Notes under the pieces: generated by a model
The model's input: the letters and a program-made list of their open reading frames with translations, nothing else
Told to the model about the DNA's origin: nothing
Database searches by the model: none
Program-made: the position numbers and the translations under genes
In this document: positions 43,740-51,859 of the stretch, one piece after another
Layout of the letters: the number at the start of each line of letters is the position of its first letter
Numbering within the stretch: the first letter of the stretch is position 1
Source: Candidatus Thermoplasmatota archaeon
Lineage (GTDB): Archaea; Thermoplasmatota; SW-10-69-26; JACQPN01; JAJPHT01
Reading direction: 5' to 3'
Assembly (NCBI GenBank): GCA_035540375.1
Contig: DATLGO010000008.1
Coordinates: forward strand, 1 to 64,000
Length of the DNA: 64,000 bases

Positions 43740-44240
43740 TCACGAGCCCCAGCCGGGGAGCCTCGCCGCCTGCCGGACCCAGTCCGCGAGCTGACCCTCG
43801 TCGAGGTCCGCGAGCGTCGCGTAGTTCACGCTGCGGCCTTGCTTGCCGCCGCCTTCCGGGGGAACCGGTTCCATCACGGCGCCCTGGAAGAAGCGCACCG
43901 CGCGGTGCTTCGTGAACGACGCGAAGGCCGCGAACCAGCCGCGGCCTTCGACGCCGTAAAACGGCATGCTCCACTTCACGGCCCGCTTCACGCCGGGGAT
44001 TTCCCGCGCGATGATCGCGTCGACGGCCTCCGCGATGGCGCGGTGCTCCGGCGAGAGCGCGGCGATGTACGCGGCGACCGGCGCGTCGCCTTCCGCCTTC
44101 CCCGCGGTGCCCGCGCGGCCGAACGGGGGCTTCGCGGCCTTCGGCGTCGCGGTGGGCCGCTTGACCTTGGTCGCTGCGCGCTTCGCGGCCAGCTTCTTCG
44201 TTGCGCGCTTCACGGGCGCCTTCCGCTTCGCGACGGGCAT
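43740..44240 (-). CDS. DUF1801 (YdhG-like) protein with histone-like Lys/Ala tail
   Basis: Protein of 166 residues. C-terminal part is DUF1801: AYIAALSPEHRAIAEAVDAI, VKRAVKWSMPFYGVEGRGWF and the terminal ARLPGWG. The N-terminal 45 residues are a basic Lys/Ala/Pro tail (KRKAPVKRATKKLAAKRAAT) like histone H1-type tails. Such tails bind nucleic acid, which is not typical of this fold, so a nucleic-acid-linked role is possible. Confidence 0.8.
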   Translation of the reverse strand: MPVAKRKAPVKRATKKLAAKRAATKVKRPTATPKAAKPPFGRAGTAGKAEGDAPVAAYIAALSPEHRAIAEAVDAIIAREIPGVKRAVKWSMPFYGVEGRGWFAAFASFTKHRAVRFFQGAVMEPVPPEGGGKQGRSVNYATLADLDEGQLADWVRQAARLPGWGS

Positions 44241-44276
44241 GATGGGGCATCACGGGCGCGGCCCATCAAGATGACG

Positions 44277-45209
44277 TCATGCGAAGCCGTCGCGCCACGA
44301 CCGCTTCGCGCGCCACCCGACCGCGCCCTCGGCCTTGCCGCTTGCGGCGGCCTGCTCGCGCGCGAGCCACGCGGCAAGACCGCGGCCCACGGCGAGGGCC
44401 GCGACCCATTCGGGGATGCGCCGCGGCGGCGGCGCGCCGATCGCGCGCGCAAGCGCCGGCATCCACGCGTCCGCGCGCGCGGCCTCGCCGGCGACGTTGT
44501 AGGCGCCGGGCGCGCCCGCCTCGACGAATCGCGCCGTCGCTTCCGCGGCGTCTTCGACGTGCACGAACGGGCTCAACGCGGCGCCAGACCCGACGATCGG
44601 GAGCATCCGGCGGCGGAGCGCGGTGGCGAAGCCGCCGTCGGGCGCGACGGCCGTACCGGGCCCGAACAGGACGCCATACCGGAGCGCGACCCCCTCGAGG
44701 CGGTCCGAGGCCAGGAGCGCGCGCTCGGCCTCGGCCATCGTCCGCACCGCCGCGCCGACCGGATCCGGGAGGTCCGTCCACCAGCGCGCCTCCTCGCTTT
44801 TCGGCGCGTCGGTCCCGTCGGGCGCGTACCAGAAGGCGCTGCTTTGCGCAACGAGGCGGCGGACGCCGACGCGCCGGCTCGCCTCGAGGACGTTCGCGTA
44901 GCCGACGCGGCGGATGCGGTCGTTCGCCGCGTAGGCGTCCCGGATGCCGCGGCGACCGTCCGCAGAGGCGAGGCCCGAGAGGCTCGTGAGCTCGTTCACC
45001 ACGACCTCCGGTCGGGCGGCCTCGAAGGCCCGGACCACCGAGTCGCGGTCGAGCGCGTCCGCCGCGACGACGCTCGCTCCGGCCTTCCGGAGCGCCTCGC
45101 CCTTCGCGGGGTCGCGCGCAAGGAGGCTCACGTCGTGGCCGCGTTCCAGGAGGATCGGGACGAGTCGCCGACCGATCGCGCCGGTTGCGCCCGCGACAAG
45201 GACATTCAT
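44277..45209 (-). CDS. NAD(P)-dependent epimerase/dehydratase (extended SDR)
   Basis: Protein of 310 residues. MNVLVAGATGAIGRRLVPIL has the GxxGxxG nucleotide site, and VAADALDRDSVVRAFEA the Asp-rich adenine contact. The usual YxxxK is not seen in its standard form; the region reads FWYAPDGTDAPKSE, so the active site is altered. It looks like the atypical SDR / NmrA-like group. Substrate unknown. Its start lies next to a TGACC-TTTC-GGTCA repeat. Confidence 0.82.
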   Translation of the reverse strand: MNVLVAGATGAIGRRLVPILLERGHDVSLLARDPAKGEALRKAGASVVAADALDRDSVVRAFEAARPEVVVNELTSLSGLASADGRRGIRDAYAANDRIRRVGYANVLEASRRVGVRRLVAQSSAFWYAPDGTDAPKSEEARWWTDLPDPVGAAVRTMAEAERALLASDRLEGVALRYGVLFGPGTAVAPDGGFATALRRRMLPIVGSGAALSPFVHVEDAAEATARFVEAGAPGAYNVAGEAARADAWMPALARAIGAPPPRRIPEWVAALAVGRGLAAWLAREQAAASGKAEGAVGWRAKRSWRDGFA

Positions 45210-45299
45210 GTGAACGAAGCGTCGGAGGCGCTCCTGACCTTTCGGTCATTACAATGCCCGATCCGTCGGATTCATGCGTTCCGGCAACGTGCCGCGACC

Positions 45300-46244
45300 A
45301 TGCCTCGCCCGGGCGGATGGGGAGGACACGGCCGCGATGCTTTCGGACGCCGATCGCACCCGCCGCGGGTCGCGACGCGCCTCCTCGCGGCCCTCGCCCT
45401 CGCCGTCGTCCTCGCGCCCGCCGCGCGCGCCCACCCCGATTTCGCGCTGGCGGACGGGCCCGTGACGCTCGCGCCGGGCGAGAAGGCGGCATGGACGTTC
45501 GAGAACCACTATCATCGCGTCCTCGGCCTCGTCAAGGCGCCCGCGGGCGCCTCGCTCACGGTGCGTGTGGAAGGCGCCGAGGGACCCGAGGCCGGGCCGG
45601 GCCACGACCTCCGCGTCGACGCCCTCCTCGCCTGCTGCAAGGGCACCTTCTCGGCCCCGCGCACGGTCGTCGTCGAGAACGTCGGCGCATCCGCCGTCAC
45701 GGCCCAGGTCCGCCTCGCGGCGGTCCACGACGGCTTCGCGGTCACGAACGACGACGCGGAGCCCGGCGCGCTCGCATCCACGGCCGGATTCGGTCTCCTC
45801 GCCGCGTTCCTCGCGGGGCGCGCGCGGCGTCGCGACGTGCCCGGGGCACACCCGCGGACCGCGGTCACGGGGCTCGTCGCGCTCTGGACGGTATCCGCGC
45901 TCCTCGCGCTCGCGGGGATGCACCTCTACGGCGTCGGCCCGCTCGTCGGGACCCTTGCCGCGACGGCCCACCTCCCGGCCACGGGCCACGCGATCATGAC
46001 GACGCACGCGATCATCCTCCTCGTCCTTGCGGCAGCGTGGATCGCGTGCGCCGCGCTCTGGGGGCGGCTCCGCGGCCGCGCCGCGGTCGCCTACGGTTTC
46101 GCGATCGGCCTCGGGGCCTTCGTCGCTTGCGTCGCGTGGGCTCTCGAGTACGGGGCGATCCTCGCGCCCGCGGTGACCTTCGCGGCCTCGGGCGTGTACC
46201 CGCTCGTCGCGGCCGTCCGTGAGGCTCGCGGCCCGAGCGGGTGA
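45300..46244 (+). CDS. membrane protein with an exported beta domain
   Basis: Protein of 314 residues. A short basic start and hydrophobic segment (LLAALALAVVLAPAARAHPD) form a signal, then an external domain of about 110 residues (LAPGEKAAWTFENHYHRVLG, ACCKGTFSAPRTVVVENVG), then about five membrane helices (VTGLVALWTVSALLALAGMH). Family unknown. Paired Cys near residue 120 (ACCKG) could bind metal. ATG 45300 chosen; a CATTACAATG box lies further upstream, leaving a short leader. Confidence 0.66.
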   Translation: MPRPGGWGGHGRDAFGRRSHPPRVATRLLAALALAVVLAPAARAHPDFALADGPVTLAPGEKAAWTFENHYHRVLGLVKAPAGASLTVRVEGAEGPEAGPGHDLRVDALLACCKGTFSAPRTVVVENVGASAVTAQVRLAAVHDGFAVTNDDAEPGALASTAGFGLLAAFLAGRARRRDVPGAHPRTAVTGLVALWTVSALLALAGMHLYGVGPLVGTLAATAHLPATGHAIMTTHAIILLVLAAAWIACAALWGRLRGRAAVAYGFAIGLGAFVACVAWALEYGAILAPAVTFAASGVYPLVAAVREARGPSG

Positions 46245-46250
46245 ATGCCG

Positions 46251-47159
46251 TCACCGGTGGAGCCGCGCCAGGTCCTCGACGAGGGCGGCGGCTTTCGTCT
46301 CCGAGATGCCGCGGGCCGCCAGGAGCGCGCGCGCCTTCTCGGCATCCGGCGCCGAGAAGCGCGGCGCGTAGCCGACGTCCACGGGATGTTCGAGGAAAAT
46401 GCTTCGCACCTCCGCAGCCTCGGGCATCGACGCGCCGAGCGCGCGGAGCGCGGCCTCGAGCGAGCCATGTTTCTTCACGAGCTTCACGGCCTTCACGGGC
46501 CCGATGCCTTGGAGGCCCTCGTTGTAGTCGGTGCCGATGAGGATGGCCGCGTCGACGAGCTGTTCCCTCGTGAGGGCCGCGGCAGCAAGCGAACCGGCGA
46601 GGTCGAGGATCTCCGGCGCGCGCGTCTTCGATCCCGAGAGGTTGCGGAGCGCGCGCGGCGCGCCGAAAAGCGCGATGTCCCAATCCTGCGTGACGGCAGC
46701 CCAGGCCTTCCCGTCCGCAACGAGGCGTGCGCACTGCGCGTCCGATTCGCCGGGCGCGACCATCGCCGGGATGCCGAGCGCGGCGAGCAACGCGCGGCAC
46801 TCCGCGAGGTCGTCCGCCGTGACCTCGATTGCGGCCTGCGCATCGCCTGCGACCCGCGCGGCCTCGATGCGCTCGGCGCGCGCGACGAGCGTCGCCTCCT
46901 TGAGGCCGGGCTGCGCGCCGTCGAAGATCCAGACGCTCCGCGCGCCCCATTGCGCGTAGAGCCGCAGCCGCGCGACGAGGCCTTGAAGGTGCGCGTTCGA
47001 CCGCCCGTCGGGACCGGTCGTCCAGTTGCCGGTCGCGGCGAGGGCGGTCGCGAAGCTCCAGACGAGGTTGTCAGCGTCGACGGCGACCGTGCGGCCCGCA
47101 AGCGTCGCGGGGTTGAACGGCTGCGGAGCGAGGATCTTGCGGAGCGCGGAGAGGCCCAC
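46251..47159 (-). CDS. FEN1/XPG-family flap endonuclease, short form
   Basis: Structure-specific nuclease of 302 residues. GRTVAVDADNLVWSFATAL and WIFDGAQP give N-region Asps, APGESDAQCARLV is the I-region (usual EGEAQ, here ESDAQ), TQDWDIALFG and GTDYNEGLQGIGPVKAVKLV complete the metal site and H3TH motif. It should process 5' flaps in replication and repair. It ends soon after the H3TH domain, without a PCNA-binding box (QxxLxxFF). GTG 47159 gives MGLSALRKILAP. Shorter than typical archaeal FEN1 (about 340). Confidence 0.85.
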   Translation of the reverse strand: MGLSALRKILAPQPFNPATLAGRTVAVDADNLVWSFATALAATGNWTTGPDGRSNAHLQGLVARLRLYAQWGARSVWIFDGAQPGLKEATLVARAERIEAARVAGDAQAAIEVTADDLAECRALLAALGIPAMVAPGESDAQCARLVADGKAWAAVTQDWDIALFGAPRALRNLSGSKTRAPEILDLAGSLAAAALTREQLVDAAILIGTDYNEGLQGIGPVKAVKLVKKHGSLEAALRALGASMPEAAEVRSIFLEHPVDVGYAPRFSAPDAEKARALLAARGISETKAAALVEDLARLHR

Positions 47160-47200
47160 GCGGGGCGCACGCGGTGCCGCGGGATGGAGCTTGCGTTCCG

Positions 47201-47665
47201 TCAGAAGCGGTTGAGGTCGCCCGCGAGGCACTCGAGAGACGTGTCCACGGCGATCGTGACGACGATCTCTTCCACGCGCGCCCGCATGGAGCACGAGCCG
47301 CGGTGGACCTTGCCGTCGGTCGTCCTCATGACCTCGACCTCGGCGCCGGGCGCACCTTGAGGTCGAGCTTCCTGCGCGACCGCCTCGTTCGTGACATGGG
47401 TGAGCGGGTGGCCCTGCGCCAAGCAGACCCATGCGGGCGAGGCGCCGGTGCTTTCCCCCGTGCGTTCCACGACCGGGTGGCCGGGCGCAATCCAACCGTC
47501 TCGACGGCGCCCTCCACGCACGCAAGCGCCAAGCGGTCCTTCACGCTGCCCGTCGGGTTCGCGCCCTCGACCTTCTAGAGGATCCGCGCGCCGCCTTCGG
47601 GGCGACCCTTCGCGTGCTCGACGATGGGCGTGCTGCCGATGGACGCCGCGGGCCACGGGGCGCGC
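47201..47665 (-). pseudogene. decayed cysteine synthase (PLP fold type II) gene
   Basis: Conceptual minus-strand reading gives IGSTPIVEHAKGRPEGGARI L, a TAG stop at 47575-47577, KVEGANPTGSVKDRLALACV with the PLP Lys in the NPTGSVKD motif, then after a frameshift near 47485 VVERTGESTGASPAWVCLAQ where SGNTG-type and GYRLT motifs belong, and GAEVEVM. The rest is unlike cysteine synthase and stops at 47201, so only about half the protein remains. Stop, frameshift and truncation show a dead gene. The 40 bases between it and the flap nuclease hold nothing else. Confidence 0.7.
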
Positions 47666-47709
47666 AAGGCGCGCGGCGCGGGATCAGCGATCCGCCGGCC
47701 TCGCGCGGG

Positions 47710-47883
47710 TCAAGCGCCGACCATCTTGAGAAGCTCGTACACGAGGATACCGGGCCAGACGATGGCTTTCAGGAAACCCACGAGCCCGTCCCAGAGATTT
47801 TCCGCCGTTTGGATGTAATACACGACCGCGCCGATGAACCCCAGGCCGTAGATGGCTCCGCCGCCCGCGCCGCTCGATCCCAT
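47710..47883 (-). CDS. small conserved-looking membrane protein
   Basis: Protein of 57 residues: Gly-rich start (SSGAGGGAIYGLGFIGAVVY), then YIQTAENLWDGLVGFLKAIV and WPGILVYELLKMV. Similar short proteins are common beside membrane genes in bacteria, with the pattern YGLGFIGA...FLKALVWP..LVYE. ATG 47883 is preferred over a longer, Arg-rich frame; a GGTTGAAACC box lies about 28 bases upstream. Function unknown. Confidence 0.75.
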   Translation of the reverse strand: MGSSGAGGGAIYGLGFIGAVVYYIQTAENLWDGLVGFLKAIVWPGILVYELLKMVGA

Positions 47884-47968
47884 GCGTGCCGGGACGCCCC
47901 GGCGAGGTTTCAACCGCGCGCCTTGCCGCCTGGGTGAAGGCTTTTGTCCCGGACACCCTTCGCGGCTC

Positions 47969-48910
47969 GTGGACGGCCTCGACATCCGCATTCTCCGGGC
48001 GATGGGCCCCGTGCCCTACGTCGCCCGCGAAATCGGGGTCGACGCCGTGCGCCCGGCACACCTCGCGCGCATCCTCGGCGTCACCGCCGAGACGGTGCGC
48101 GACCGCATCGCGCGGATGGAATCGTCGGGCGTCATCGCGGGCTACGACGTCATCCCGAACCTCCGGCACTTCGGCCTCGAGGCGACCGCCTACCTCGTGC
48201 GGCCGCCGGACGAATCGCACCGTGAACTCATCCGGGCCGCGGTCGGCCACGTCGAGGGCCTCCTCGAGGTGACGTACTTCCTCGGACCCGAGTTTTGCGT
48301 GGACCTATCGTACCAATCGGCAGCGCAGCGCGATCGCCGGATGCGCGCCATCGCCGAAGCGGCGGGCGACCCCCGACCGGTTCCCTTCATGGGCTGGATG
48401 ATGCCGCCCGTTGCGCGCAAGCTCACCGCGCTCGACTGGCGGATCATCCGCGCGTTGCGCGGCCGCGCGAAGCGCTCGCTCGTCGATGTCTCCGAAGAGC
48501 TCGGCGTCGGATATCGGACGGCGAAACGGCACCACGACCGCATGGTCGAGGAGGGGTCCCTTTTCGTGAAGCCGAAGCTCGACCCCGGCGCGGAGCCCGG
48601 TCTCGTGCCGTTCGCCCTCCTCGTCTTCTTCACGCCCGAGGCGGACAGCGAGACGGCCGCGCGCGTACGCCGCGAACTGGACGACCACTTCCTTTTCGCG
48701 CAGGTTCCCCTCTCCCCGCAGTACGGCCACCTGTCCGCGATGGTCTTCGCGAACGCGGTGCGCCACGTCGAGGACCTGCGCCAGCGCTGCGACCGCGTGC
48801 CCGGCGTGGACCGCGTGCAGGCGCTCGTCCTGTCCGAGATCGAGGCCCGGACCGACTGGGTCGATGACCTGATCGAGACCATGATCAAGGACACGACCCC
48901 CGCGTTTTGA
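47969..48910 (+). CDS. double winged-helix regulator, Lrp/AsnC-like, paralog 1
   Basis: Transcription regulator of 313 residues with two winged helices. First about 1-60 (DIRILRAMGPVPYV, ILGVTAETVRDRIARMESSG); second about 155-215 (LTALDWRIIRALRGRAKRSL, GVGYRTAKRHHDRM). Each is followed by a ligand-binding-like alpha/beta region (PVPFMGWMMPPV between). Strongly similar in layout to the protein at 52249-53202. GTG 47969 has an AAGGCTTTTG box about 27 bases upstream. It may control its own neighbourhood; ligand unknown. Confidence 0.82.
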   Translation: MDGLDIRILRAMGPVPYVAREIGVDAVRPAHLARILGVTAETVRDRIARMESSGVIAGYDVIPNLRHFGLEATAYLVRPPDESHRELIRAAVGHVEGLLEVTYFLGPEFCVDLSYQSAAQRDRRMRAIAEAAGDPRPVPFMGWMMPPVARKLTALDWRIIRALRGRAKRSLVDVSEELGVGYRTAKRHHDRMVEEGSLFVKPKLDPGAEPGLVPFALLVFFTPEADSETAARVRRELDDHFLFAQVPLSPQYGHLSAMVFANAVRHVEDLRQRCDRVPGVDRVQALVLSEIEARTDWVDDLIETMIKDTTPAF

Positions 48911-48986
48911 CATCCAGGCCGCTTCCGGCGTCAAGGTCAAGGATCGTCGCTTCCAGCGAGAAAGAAGCCCTCCCGCGTCCTTCCGG

Positions 48987-49011
48987 TCCTGGGCCCCCCG
49001 CGGGCCCAGGA
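48987..49011 (+). other. 10-base-pair hairpin just before the rhodanese gene
   Basis: TCCTGGGCCC and GGGCCCAGGA pair perfectly around CCCGC, ending seven bases before TTG 49019. In RNA this would hide the start region; it could also be the terminator of the upstream regulator. An overlapping ATG AAT CGT TGA mini-frame spans the junction. Confidence 0.55.
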
Positions 49012-49018
49012 TGAATCG

Positions 49019-49426
49019 TTGACGCAACCCGCAACCCCGACGAAGACGGTCGCCGCGATGGTCCAGGCCGCGAAGGCCGCGATCGAGAACCTCGATCCCG
49101 AACAGGTCGCGAAGGAGATGGAGCGCGGCGCCGTCGTGGTCGACCTCCGCGAGCCCGCCGAGCGCAGGCAGAACGGCGCGATCCCGGGCGCGATCCACGC
49201 CACGCGCGGCATGCTCGAGTTCCACGCCGACCCCGCCGCGCCGTACCACATCCCGGCGCTGCAGCCGAACAAGCGCACGGTCCTCTACTGCGCCGCGGGT
49301 GGTCGCTCAGCCCTCGGCGTGCGCGCGCTCAAGGACCTCGGCTACACGAACGTCGCGCACCTCGACGGCGGCTTCAAGGCGTGGGCGGGCGCGGGGAAGC
49401 CGGTCGAAGAGGTCAAGGAGCCGTGA
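49019..49426 (+). CDS. rhodanese-like sulfurtransferase
   Basis: Protein of 135 residues. GAVVVDLREPAERRQNGAIP and the active-site YCAAGGRSALG (Cys91) are the rhodanese signatures, with an N-terminal helical extension of about 35 residues. It probably carries sulfane sulfur. TTG 49019 is the first start; ATG 49058 (MVQAAKAAIENLD) is an alternative that would place the hairpin further upstream. Confidence 0.86.
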   Translation: MTQPATPTKTVAAMVQAAKAAIENLDPEQVAKEMERGAVVVDLREPAERRQNGAIPGAIHATRGMLEFHADPAAPYHIPALQPNKRTVLYCAAGGRSALGVRALKDLGYTNVAHLDGGFKAWAGAGKPVEEVKEP

Positions 49427-49474
49427 GGTCCGACCCCGGCGTCTTCCCCCTGCGAGCGGGGAAGGCGTCGCGGA

Positions 49475-49945
49475 TCACGCCTTGCCCGCGCGCTTCGTGT
49501 GGAGCATCGTTTCGAGCTTGTTGAAGCACGACCCGAAGCCGCCCTTCGCCATCTCGATCGGGAAGTCGCCGGGGAGATCGGTCTCGAAGTGGACCTTCGT
49601 CTTCGAGGGCCCGACCGCTTCGAAGCGGCCCTTCATGCGCTGGGGCTCGCCCTCGAACACGTCGCCGCGGCCCTCGTTCGCCGAGAACGTGACGATCTCG
49701 TGGGGCTTCCGCACGACCTCGTACTCGCCGACCTCCTCGGGGTAGCGCTTGCCCGTCGCGTCGATCATCGTGAATCGGAGCCGACCGCCCACGCGGACGT
49801 CCATCTCGTGGATCTCCGCGTCGATGCCGGGAAACGGCGTGATCCATCGCTTGAACAGCTCCGGGTCCGTCCACGCGGCCCACATCTCGTCGAGGGTGCA
49901 GTCGAACACGCGCTCCATCTTCAGGACTTGCTTCTTCGTCGTCAT
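49475..49945 (-). CDS. SRPBCC/AHSA1-like domain protein
   Basis: Protein of 156 residues with a START-like fold: MERVFDCTLDEMWAAWTDPE, RWITPFPGIDAEIHEMDVRV, GGRLRFTMID and the terminal GGFGSCFNKLETMLHTKR match AHSA1/SRPBCC proteins. Such proteins are often encoded with an ArsR regulator, as here (five-base gap). Binds a hydrophobic ligand or assists Hsp90-like proteins; function unknown. ATG 49945. Confidence 0.88.
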   Translation of the reverse strand: MTTKKQVLKMERVFDCTLDEMWAAWTDPELFKRWITPFPGIDAEIHEMDVRVGGRLRFTMIDATGKRYPEEVGEYEVVRKPHEIVTFSANEGRGDVFEGEPQRMKGRFEAVGPSKTKVHFETDLPGDFPIEMAKGGFGSCFNKLETMLHTKRAGKA

Positions 49946-49950
49946 GTCGG

Positions 49951-50307
49951 TCACTTCCGCTTGCGCTCGAGGACGTCCGCGAGGCGGTCGAACCGGCCCT
50001 CCCAGAGGAGTCGGTACCGGACGAGCCACGAGAACGCCTCGCTGAGCGGCGCCGCCTGGAGCGCGCATCGGCGCACGCGGCCGTCGGGCGTCTGCTCGAG
50101 CAGGCCCGCCTCCTCGAGCACCCGGAGGTGCTTGGAGATGGCGGGGAGGCTCACGTCGTGCGGCTCGGCGAGGTCCCCCACCGCGCACTCCCCTTCCGCG
50201 AGACGCTCGATGATGGAGCGCCGGATGGGGTGGGCGAGGGCGGCGAAGATCGCATCGAGATCCGCGGGACGCTTAACCACAAGGTTCAGTATGCGCTGGG
50301 CCACCAT
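49951..50307 (-). CDS. ArsR-family transcriptional regulator
   Basis: Regulator of 118 residues. AIFAALAHPIRRSIIERLAE and HDVSLPAISKHLRVLEEAGL are the winged-helix, with the metal-binding ELCV(C/G)D-type helix replaced by GECAVGDLAEP. Downstream it reads LWEGRFDRLADVLERKRK. It forms an operon with the SRPBCC gene, a common ArsR/AHSA1 pairing in which the regulator senses a ligand and represses both. ATG 50307 lies inside a perfect palindrome. Confidence 0.88.
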   Translation of the reverse strand: MVAQRILNLVVKRPADLDAIFAALAHPIRRSIIERLAEGECAVGDLAEPHDVSLPAISKHLRVLEEAGLLEQTPDGRVRRCALQAAPLSEAFSWLVRYRLLWEGRFDRLADVLERKRK

Positions 50308-50323
50308 TAACCTATCGGTTAAT
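50306..50323. promoter_or_regulatory. palindromic operator at the ArsR start
   Basis: ATTAACC-TATC-GGTTAAT is a perfect inverted repeat with 7-base arms that includes the A of the ArsR ATG. It is AT-rich in a GC-rich setting and typical of an ArsR-type self-operator. It lies about 61 bases before the decarboxylase start. Confidence 0.65.
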
Positions 50324-50383
50324 CGAGGCGAAGGACGCCCCCGGACCGGCAAAGGCTTAGGGTTCCGAACCGATGGCCTCGCG

Positions 50384-51853
50384 ATGCCCGGGAAGGACCG
50401 CGCGACGGAGACGCTCGACCCCGAGGATTGGGAGGTCTTCTCCCGAGCGGCGCACGCGCTGCTCGACGAGCTCATCGCCTACCAGCGCGACGTGCGCGAG
50501 CGGCCCGTCTGGCGTCCCGTCCCCGCGGACGTGGCGAAGGACCTCGCCCGGCCGCTTCCGGCGACGGGCGCGCCCGTCGAGGAGGTCCTCGACGACGTTC
50601 GTCGCTTGATCCTGCCTTACCCGCTCGGAAACCCCCACCCCCGGTTCTGGGGATGGGTCATGGGCAACGGAACCCCGGATGCCGTGCTCGCCGACGCGAT
50701 CGTCGCGACGATGAACCCCAACATGGGCGGCGCGGACCACGTCGCGCACCGCGTCGAGCAGGTCGCGCTGCGGTGGCTCCGCGAGATGCTCGGCTGGCCC
50801 GCGGACGCGAGCGGCCTCTTCGTGAGCGGCGGGTCCCTCGCGAACCTCACCGGCATGGCGGTCGCGCGCCACGCGAAGGCTGGATGGGATGTCCGCGCGG
50901 AGGGGCTCGCCGGACACGCTCCGCTTGCGGCGTACGTCTCCGAGGAGGCGCACAGCTCCAACGAGCGCGCGCTCGAGATCCTGGGGATCGGCGCGCGCCA
51001 CGTCCGCAGGATCCCCGCGGACGAGACCTTCGCCATGGATATGGGCGCGCTCCGGGCCGCGATCCGCGAGGACCGCGCGCGGGGGCTCTCGCCTTTCCTC
51101 GTCGTCGGTACGGCGGGCACGACGAACACGGGCGCGATCGACCCGCTGGACGCGATCGCGGACGTCGCGCGCGACGAGGCCCTCTGGTTCCACGTGGACG
51201 GCGCCTTCGGCGCGCTCGCGTGGCTCGATCCCGAATTCAGGCCCCGCCTCGCGGGGCTCTCGCGCGCGGACTACCTCGCCTTCGATCTCCACAAGTGGGG
51301 ATGGCTTCCGTTCGACTGCGGCGTCATCTTCGTGAAGGACGCGGCGAGCCACCTCGCGTCGTTCACCGTTCATCCTCCCTACCTTCATCACGAGCCGCGC
51401 GGCGCCGCGGCGCAACACGGCGACGTTCCGTGGTGCGGCGACCTCGGCATCGAGCTTTCGCGGAGCTTCCGCGGCCTCAAGGCGTACGTGGCCTTGCGCA
51501 CGCACGGAACGGAGAAGTGGGGGCGCATCGTCGCGCGCAACGTGGCGCAGGCGCGGCGCCTCGCGGCGCGCGTGGACGCGACGCCCGGCCTCGAACTCCT
51601 CGCGCCCGCGACGCTCAACATCGTCTGTTTCCGGGTCCGCCCGGCCGGCCTCAGCGAGAAAGCCCTGGATGCGCTCAACGAGGAGATCGTCCTGCGCATC
51701 CAGGAGTCGGGCTTCGCCGTGCCCACCGGGACCCGTGTGCGGGGACGCTACGCCATCCGGTGCAGCTTCACGAACCACCGCACGACCGACGAGGACGTGG
51801 ATGCCTTCGTGGAGACCGTGAAGCGGACGGCGCAGGCGATCCCCGTGCCGTGA
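50384..51853 (+). CDS. aromatic-L-amino-acid decarboxylase-like PLP enzyme
   Basis: Group II decarboxylase of 489 residues. The PLP Lys is K304 in AFDLHKWGWLPFDCG. Upstream are NPHPRFWGWVMGNGTPDAVL, FVSGGSLANLTGMAVARHAK, AHSSNERALEILGIG and VGTAGTTNTGAIDPLD. C-terminal CSFTNHRTTDEDVDAFVETV is also typical. It could decarboxylate Trp, Tyr, Phe or a related acid to an amine. ATG 50384 has GGCTTAGGG about 26 bases upstream. Not the short archaeal MfnA form; bacterial-like length. Confidence 0.9.
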   Translation: MPGKDRATETLDPEDWEVFSRAAHALLDELIAYQRDVRERPVWRPVPADVAKDLARPLPATGAPVEEVLDDVRRLILPYPLGNPHPRFWGWVMGNGTPDAVLADAIVATMNPNMGGADHVAHRVEQVALRWLREMLGWPADASGLFVSGGSLANLTGMAVARHAKAGWDVRAEGLAGHAPLAAYVSEEAHSSNERALEILGIGARHVRRIPADETFAMDMGALRAAIREDRARGLSPFLVVGTAGTTNTGAIDPLDAIADVARDEALWFHVDGAFGALAWLDPEFRPRLAGLSRADYLAFDLHKWGWLPFDCGVIFVKDAASHLASFTVHPPYLHHEPRGAAAQHGDVPWCGDLGIELSRSFRGLKAYVALRTHGTEKWGRIVARNVAQARRLAARVDATPGLELLAPATLNIVCFRVRPAGLSEKALDALNEEIVLRIQESGFAVPTGTRVRGRYAIRCSFTNHRTTDEDVDAFVETVKRTAQAIPVP

Positions 51854-51859
51854 CTCAAG

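Noticed and set aside
45235-45248. TGACC-TTTC-GGTCA repeat as an operator
   Set aside because: Arms of only five bases; too weak to list as a feature, though it lies in a divergent promoter.
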